Shown here: in pieces, positions 5,816 to 9,412 of the stretch
How positions within the stretch are numbered: the first letter of the stretch is position 1
Layout of the letters: the number at the start of each line of letters is the position of its first letter
Assembly (NCBI GenBank): GCA_900756605.1
Contig: CAAEKX010000265.1
Span: forward strand, 1 to 9,412
DNA length: 9,412 nt
Source: Coriobacteriia bacterium
Lineage (GTDB): Bacteria > Actinomycetota > Coriobacteriia > Coriobacteriales > QAMH01
Direction of reading: 5' to 3'
The notes under the pieces: model-generated
What the model saw: the letters and a program-made list of their open reading frames with translations, nothing else
What the model was told of the DNA's origin: nothing
The model's database searches: none
Made by a program: the position numbers and the translations under genes

Positions 5816-6333
5816 TTGTTCGAGGCGATGCGGTTGCTGACATAGACGCCGAGTAGACCCGCGAGAGTACCGATGATCGCGCCGGCAAGCACGTCGGTGG
5901 GGAAGTGCACGAAGAGGTAGAGACGCGAGAACGCGATGGCAACGGCCATGACCCAGGTGGCAATCTTCCAACCACGGGCGACGGGCGCGCGCGTGATCAC
6001 GGTGGCGGCGAGGAACGAGGAGAGCGCGTGGCCCGAGGGAAACGAGAAGCTGGCTGGAGCCGCGATGAGGAGCATATAGCTGGAATCGACGATGAAGGGG
6101 CGGGGGCGGGCGACGAGGTTCTTGACGCCAAACTCGCAGACGGCCCAGGTGATGGCAAGGGTCACGAGTAACGTGACGCCCCAACGGCGTGTCTTGGGAA
6201 AGATAAGCAACAAGATGCCTGCTATGATCCAAATCAGGCCGTGATCGCCACACGCGGTGACAACGGGCATGAGCGCATCGAGAAACGGGCAGCCGAGCAA
6301 GTCCTGGATACCGTAGAGTATGGCGAAGTCCAT
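5785..6333 (-). CDS. PAP2-superfamily membrane phosphatase
   Basis: Integral membrane acid phosphatase of the PAP2 superfamily, acting on a lipid phosphate; undecaprenyl pyrophosphate or phosphatidylglycerol phosphate are possible substrates, not resolved here. The 182-aa protein has about five to six hydrophobic segments and all three catalytic motifs: KNLVARPRP (71-79, KX6RP), PSGH (99-102), and SRLYLFVHFPTD (136-147, SRX5HXXXD). The catalytic histidines are H102 and H143. The ATG at 6333 is chosen because GAAAGGA precedes it, matching the dapL ribosome site; the frame extends 15 codons upstream without support. The last residues, about 174-182 (SQRARHTDS), are encoded by a palindromic repeat and end in a TAA two bases past its arm, so the natural C terminus may have been changed by the repeat. 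It is divergent from the modD-like gene. Confidence 0.92.
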   Translation of the reverse strand: MDFAILYGIQDLLGCPFLDALMPVVTACGDHGLIWIIAGILLLIFPKTRRWGVTLLVTLAITWAVCEFGVKNLVARPRPFIVDSSYMLLIAAPASFSFPSGHALSSFLAATVITRAPVARGWKIATWVMAVAIAFSRLYLFVHFPTDVLAGAIIGTLAGLLGVYVSNRIASNKSQRARHTDS

Positions 6334-6360
6334 GCGGGTCCTTTCGGGATGATTGCTGGC

Positions 6361-6389
6361 ATTGTGCCATATGGGCACGGGGATTGAAA
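6361..6389 (-). promoter_or_regulatory. Weak candidate promoter for the PAP2 gene
   Basis: On the minus strand TTTCAA (6389-6384) and CACAAT (6366-6361) have an ideal 17-nt spacer, but match the consensus at only 3 and 4 of 6 positions. The start would lie about 20 nt before the GAAAGGA-preceded ATG at 6333. Reported because it is the best pair in the divergent gap. Confidence 0.3.
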
Positions 6390-6437
6390 CGGCATGGTGC
6401 GCATTCCGAAAGGACGCGCGATGGAGGAGAGGGGGAG

Positions 6438-6475
6438 TGGTAGTATGTGCGGCATCTATCGTCGTAGACTAGGAG
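6438..6475 (+). promoter_or_regulatory. Candidate extended -10 promoter and ribosome site of the modD-like gene
   Basis: TGGTAGTAT (6438-6446) matches an extended -10 element (TGn followed by TAGTAT); no good -35 is visible upstream. A transcript starting near 6453 would have a leader of about 28 nt containing AGGAG at 6471-6475, 5 nt before the ATG at 6481. The ribosome site decides the start: the open frame reaches back to 6394 but has no comparable site there. Confidence 0.45.
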
Positions 6476-6480
6476 CGCCC

Positions 6481-7326
6481 ATGTACATCTCCGATTCGTA
6501 CCTCGAAGAGCTCATCAGCGAGGATATCCCGAGTGTCGACTTGACCACGCACGTGCTGGGCATCGGCGGGCGTCACGGCTGGATAGAATACTTCACGCGT
6601 GATGCTGGCGTGCTGTGTGGTACCGAGGAAGCCGAGCGTATCTATCACATGCTGGGTGTCGAGCGTGTCGAAATCCAGCCTTCGGGCACCCAACTTGCGC
6701 CCGGTGACGTCTTCATGCGCGTCTGGGGGCGAGCGGAAGTCCTGCACATGGGTTGGAAGTGCTGCCTTAACATTTTCGAGTACTACAGCGCGCTGGCGAC
6801 CAAGACGCGCGCCATGGTCGATGCGGTGCATGCGGAGAACCCCCGTTGCGAGGTGCTGACGACGCGCAAACGCATGTCGGGTACCAAACCGCTCGATACG
6901 AAGGCAACGCTTGTGGGCGGCTCCTTCCCGCATCGCCTGGGACTTTCCGAGACCGTGCTCATATTTGCGCAGCATATTGCGTTTTATGAAGGTGGCGTTG
7001 ACGCCCTCATTGCCGACATTCCCGAGCTTAAGGCACGCTGTTGCGAGAAGAAGTTCTTTGTCGAGGCCGATGCCTCCGATGCGGTGCGCTTTGTCGAGGC
7101 GGGCGTTGACGGCATCCAGCTCGACAAGGTTCCCGCAGACGAACTCGCGCAGCTCGTGAGCACTCTCAAGGACATCAATCCCCGGGTCACGGTTATCGCA
7201 GCTGGCGGTGTCAACATGGAAAACGCCCGCGCGTACGCGGCGAGTGGCGTCGATGGCATTGCGACAACCTGCCTGCACTTCGCCAAGCCGCTAGATATGA
7301 GCGCCCGCATGGTGGCGGATGTCTGA
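6481..7326 (+). CDS. modD: ModD-like protein of the NadC (quinolinate phosphoribosyltransferase) fold
   Basis: Resembles ModD, a NadC-fold protein often found with molybdate transport genes and of uncertain reaction. The 281-aa length fits. The N-terminal domain has EDIPSVDLTT (14-23) and GTEEAERI (47-54). The barrel shows LTTRKRMSGTKPLDTKATLVGG (126-147), FPHRLGLSET (149-158), LIFAQH (160-165), FFVEADA (192-198), IQLDK (212-216) and AAGGVN (240-245). R129, K130, H151, R152, E195 and D215 match NadC phosphoribosyltransferase positions. NadC's GLR after the TRK motif is replaced by GTKPL, and its IKDNH lysine by F162 in LIFAQH, so quinolinate is unlikely to be the substrate. The start at 6481 follows AGGAG. 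The 3' end overlaps the next gene by 8 nt, so they form an operon. No modABC is visible. Confidence 0.82.
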   Translation: MYISDSYLEELISEDIPSVDLTTHVLGIGGRHGWIEYFTRDAGVLCGTEEAERIYHMLGVERVEIQPSGTQLAPGDVFMRVWGRAEVLHMGWKCCLNIFEYYSALATKTRAMVDAVHAENPRCEVLTTRKRMSGTKPLDTKATLVGGSFPHRLGLSETVLIFAQHIAFYEGGVDALIADIPELKARCCEKKFFVEADASDAVRFVEAGVDGIQLDKVPADELAQLVSTLKDINPRVTVIAAGGVNMENARAYAASGVDGIATTCLHFAKPLDMSARMVADV

Positions 7327-7852
7327 CATGTCGATGGACGCCGCGGCTTCCGAGAGGGCGCATGTGGCGCTCGAACGTCTGCTTGCCGCGCATGAGGCGT
7401 ACTTTGACGTCGAGCACGACTACTCGTTTGCGGGACGCGATTTTGCGGGGTATGCCGAGCTGCATTCGAGCGCGTCGCAATACGTGCTGGTGAAACGTGC
7501 CAAGCTCTGGGAAACCACTTCCCATGAGTACCTGTTCTTCAAGCTCGTGTCTCATTTGGATACCGCAACGTTCGATGAGCTTGTGACGTTCATGAAAGAG
7601 GAAGCCATTGCCAAAGTCTCGCTTGGGCCAGATCACATGAACTCGTTTCTCTCGCTCGTCATCATCGCCGATTCCATGGATGCGGACCTTGCACGGCATG
7701 TGCGAAGGACGCATTTTCGAAAGAGCTTCATGCTTGGCCTCAAGGGTTGGGCTGACCTGCGTGTATGCGTTGTCTGCTTGGACGAGAATACGGTATATGC
7801 CAATGCGATGGGGGCTGACATGGTGCCTACGCTCGAGGCGAACACCTTCTAG
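7319..7852 (+). CDS. Uncharacterised 177-aa protein coupled to the modD-like gene
   Basis: I do not recognise a named domain with confidence. It resembles a conserved uncharacterised clostridial family that I recall only loosely. The protein is soluble, without signal or membrane segments. Notable stretches are YFDVEHDYSFAGRDFAGYAE (28-47), SQYVLVKRAKLW (53-64), GPDHMNSFLSLVIIAD (103-118) and SFMLGLKGWADLRVCVVCLD (136-155); alternating hydrophobic strands suggest a mixed alpha/beta fold. Two cysteines (C150, C153) lie close together, but no metal motif is clear. The ATG at 7319 overlaps the modD-like stop by 8 nt; ATGs at 7328 and 7334 are alternatives and no ribosome site separates them. The overlap implies coupled translation, so it may act in the same unknown process. 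It ends with TAG. Confidence 0.82.
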   Translation: MSDMSMDAAASERAHVALERLLAAHEAYFDVEHDYSFAGRDFAGYAELHSSASQYVLVKRAKLWETTSHEYLFFKLVSHLDTATFDELVTFMKEEAIAKVSLGPDHMNSFLSLVIIADSMDADLARHVRRTHFRKSFMLGLKGWADLRVCVVCLDENTVYANAMGADMVPTLEANTF

Positions 7853-7906
7853 TCGTATCCCCCGCTTCCATTGGTTCTCATAAGAATTAGCAGTGGTTAA
7901 ATTTTT

Positions 7907-7935
7907 CTTCCATCTGCTGCCAAAAGTACTAAAAT
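7907..7935 (+). promoter_or_regulatory. Candidate cstA promoter
   Basis: CTTCCA (7907-7912, 3 of 6) and TAAAAT (7930-7935, 5 of 6) are 17 nt apart in the 118-nt AT-richer gap before cstA. An alternative is CTGCCA (7917-7922) with CATTAT (7941-7946) at 18 nt. The gap contains a T5 run (7902-7906) but no clear hairpin, so termination of the upstream gene is not shown. The cstA ribosome site AGAGGTGAG lies at 7957-7965, 5 nt before the ATG. Confidence 0.4.
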
Positions 7936-7970
7936 CCCTGCATTATCGAATGGACGAGAGGTGAGTTTCG

Positions 7971-9412
7971 ATGAATGCAATGCTGATTCTGCTGGTCTCC
8001 ATAGTGGTCCTGGTGTTGGGCTACGTCTTCTATGGCGGGTGGCTCGCCAAGCAATGGGGTGTCAAGGCCGAACGTATCACGCCTGCTCACGAGTTTGAGG
8101 ATGGCCGTGACTACGTTCCCGCGCCGCCGTACGTCGTGCTCGGCCACCATTTCTCGTCGATTGCCGGTGCCGGCCCCATCAACGGCCCCATCCAGGCTGC
8201 CATCTTTGGCTGGGTGCCCGTACTGCTGTGGGTGCTCATCGGCGGCATCTTCATTGGCGCCATGCATGATTTTGGCGCGCTGTTCGCCTCGCTCAGGCAC
8301 AAGGGCCAGACGCTTGCGACCGTCATCCAGGAAAACGTCGACGGCATGGCCAAGAAGCTCTTCTGCATCTTCGCATACCTTACGCTCATCCTCGTGGTCG
8401 CGGCTTTCGCCTCTATCGTTGCCAGTACGTTTGCCGTCACTCCGGTTCCGGCTGATGCCGCCAAGGCGGCCACTGTCGAGATGACGAACCTCGCCAACAC
8501 GCGCACCGCCATGATTTCGATGCTGTTCATCGTCGTCGCGGTCATCTTTGGCCTGGCCACCCGCGGGCGTAAAATCCCCACGGCCATAAACGTGGTCTCG
8601 GCGCTTATCATCATCGTCCTCGTCGTTGCGTTGGGCTTTCTCTTCCCGGTCATCGCGCTCGATAACACCACGTGGATGATCATCATCGGTGTCTACATCC
8701 TGCTTGCCTCGGTCGCACCTGTCTGGATCTTGCTGCAGCCGCGTGACTACCTTTCGAGCTACCTGCTCTATGGCATGATCGTGCTTGCGCTCATCGGCAT
8801 CGTGGGGTCGGGCATCATGGGAGGCTCGACCGACCTGTCGATTCCCGCGTTCACCGGCTTCACCGCCGCTGCCGGCACCTCGAAGGTTGCGACGAGCGGC
8901 TTCCTCTTTCCCGCGCTGTTCATCACCATCGCCTGTGGCGCCATTTCGGGTTTCCATAGTCTCGTGGCCTCGGGTACGACCTCCAAACAGCTCGATCGCG
9001 AGAGCGAAGCGCAACCCATTGCGTATGGTGGCATGCTGCTCGAGTGCCTGGTCGCCGTCATTTCGCTATGCGCCGTGGCGTTTGTGTTCTCGGGCTACAT
9101 GGATGGCACCTATACCTCGCCCACGCAGGTCTTTGCCGCGGGCCTTTCGCAAATGCTCGGTATGATTCCGGGGCTTGCCGGTGCCACCGACATCGCATAC
9201 GCGCTGCTTATCCTTGCCGTTTCGGTGTTTTGCCTGACCTCGCTTGACACGGCGACCCGCCTGGCGCGCTACATGTTCCAGGAGCTCTTCACGCCGCAAG
9301 GCGTCGAGATCAAGGACCTGACCGGATGGCGTCGCGTCGTGACCAATCCCTGGTTCGCGACGATCGTCACCGTCGTCCTGGGCGTGTGGCTCGGCATGAC
9401 GGGCTATCAGCT
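7971..9412 (+). CDS. cstA: Carbon starvation protein A family transporter, 3' end beyond the window
   Basis: Integral membrane transporter of the CstA family, linked in other bacteria to peptide or pyruvate uptake under carbon limitation. The frame is open for 480 codons and runs off the window, so the stop is not seen. Family segments are GHHFSSIAGAGPINGP (58-73), GWVPVLLWVLIGGIFIGAMHD (80-100), FGALFASLRHKGQTL (101-115), WILLQPRDYLSSYLL (252-266), ACGAISGFHSLVASGTTSKQL (321-341) and LTSLDTATRLARY (422-434). About ten or more hydrophobic segments are visible. The start ATG at 7971 follows AGAGGTGAG. The conserved QPRDYLSSYL and SGFHSL motifs make the family firm; the substrate is not shown. 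It follows the modD-like operon on the same strand after a 118-nt gap with its own candidate promoter. Confidence 0.93.
   Translation, partial: MNAMLILLVSIVVLVLGYVFYGGWLAKQWGVKAERITPAHEFEDGRDYVPAPPYVVLGHHFSSIAGAGPINGPIQAAIFGWVPVLLWVLIGGIFIGAMHDFGALFASLRHKGQTLATVIQENVDGMAKKLFCIFAYLTLILVVAAFASIVASTFAVTPVPADAAKAATVEMTNLANTRTAMISMLFIVVAVIFGLATRGRKIPTAINVVSALIIIVLVVALGFLFPVIALDNTTWMIIIGVYILLASVAPVWILLQPRDYLSSYLLYGMIVLALIGIVGSGIMGGSTDLSIPAFTGFTAAAGTSKVATSGFLFPALFITIACGAISGFHSLVASGTTSKQLDRESEAQPIAYGGMLLECLVAVISLCAVAFVFSGYMDGTYTSPTQVFAAGLSQMLGMIPGLAGATDIAYALLILAVSVFCLTSLDTATRLARYMFQELFTPQGVEIKDLTGWRRVVTNPWFATIVTVVLGVWLGMTGYQ

Noticed and set aside
4719..5840. 373-codon plus-strand open frame opposite the 270-aa gene
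   Set aside because: It crosses two gene boundaries and the repeat region. The minus-strand gene has the ribosome site, promoter and operon spacing.
6481..7326. Calling the gene nadC
   Set aside because: The LIFAQH segment lacks the NadC lysine and GTKPL replaces GLR. The sequence fits ModD better.
7853..7906. Terminator after the 177-aa gene
   Set aside because: There is a T5 run, but no stable hairpin could be drawn in front of it.
7929..9014. 361-codon minus-strand open frame opposite cstA
   Set aside because: Highly charged antisense shadow of cstA, whose transporter motifs are clear.

Overview
The window is GC-rich with G/C-biased third codon positions. Its gene repertoire (a DapL-type aminotransferase, a YgiQ-type radical SAM protein, a short CstA, a ModD-like protein) and its repeated short palindromes with a GTGCCTGGCAC core suggest a Gram-positive, probably gut-associated actinobacterium of the Coriobacteriia. 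That placement is inference from remembered similarity; no search was possible. Nothing looks like phage, plasmid, CRISPR or an insertion sequence, and no tRNA or rRNA was seen. The window is mostly ordinary chromosome peppered with small palindromic repeats.

Layout. (1) 1-2035, minus strand: dapL (LL-diaminopimelate aminotransferase, lysine/peptidoglycan precursor synthesis) followed downstream by pyrE (orotate phosphoribosyltransferase). (2) 2036-2116: a short divergent promoter region, then on the plus strand a lipoprotein N-acetylmuramoyl-L-alanine amidase (2117-2845). (3) 2846-3048: a convergent gap filled by a long inverted repeat ending in a perfect 36-bp tandem duplication. (4) 3049-5657, minus strand: a two-gene operon, an unrecognised 270-aa helical protein 5 nt ahead of a YgiQ-family radical SAM protein. 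(5) 5658-5784: a gap with palindromic repeats, then a minus-strand PAP2 membrane phosphatase (5785-6333). (6) 6334-6480: a divergent promoter region, then a plus-strand overlapping pair, a ModD-like phosphoribosyltransferase-fold protein and a 177-aa conserved-looking unknown. (7) 7853-7970: an intergenic promoter region, then cstA (carbon starvation/peptide transporter family), which runs off the window end.

Themes. DapL, the amidase and the PAP2 protein can all be tied to the cell envelope (DAP supply, peptidoglycan cleavage, possible lipid-carrier dephosphorylation), but they are separately transcribed and no joint pathway is implied. The most notable structure is a family of about 29-nt palindromes (arms TGAGACA/TGTCTCA or TGAGTCA/TGACTC around a 15-nt inner palindrome). 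They sit at the 3' ends of pyrE, dapL and the PAP2 gene; in pyrE and dapL the TGA stop is exactly the first three bases of the arm. The second point of interest is the modD-like gene, which lacks the lysine expected of a true NadC, has no molybdate-transport genes in view, and overlaps an uncharacterised gene.
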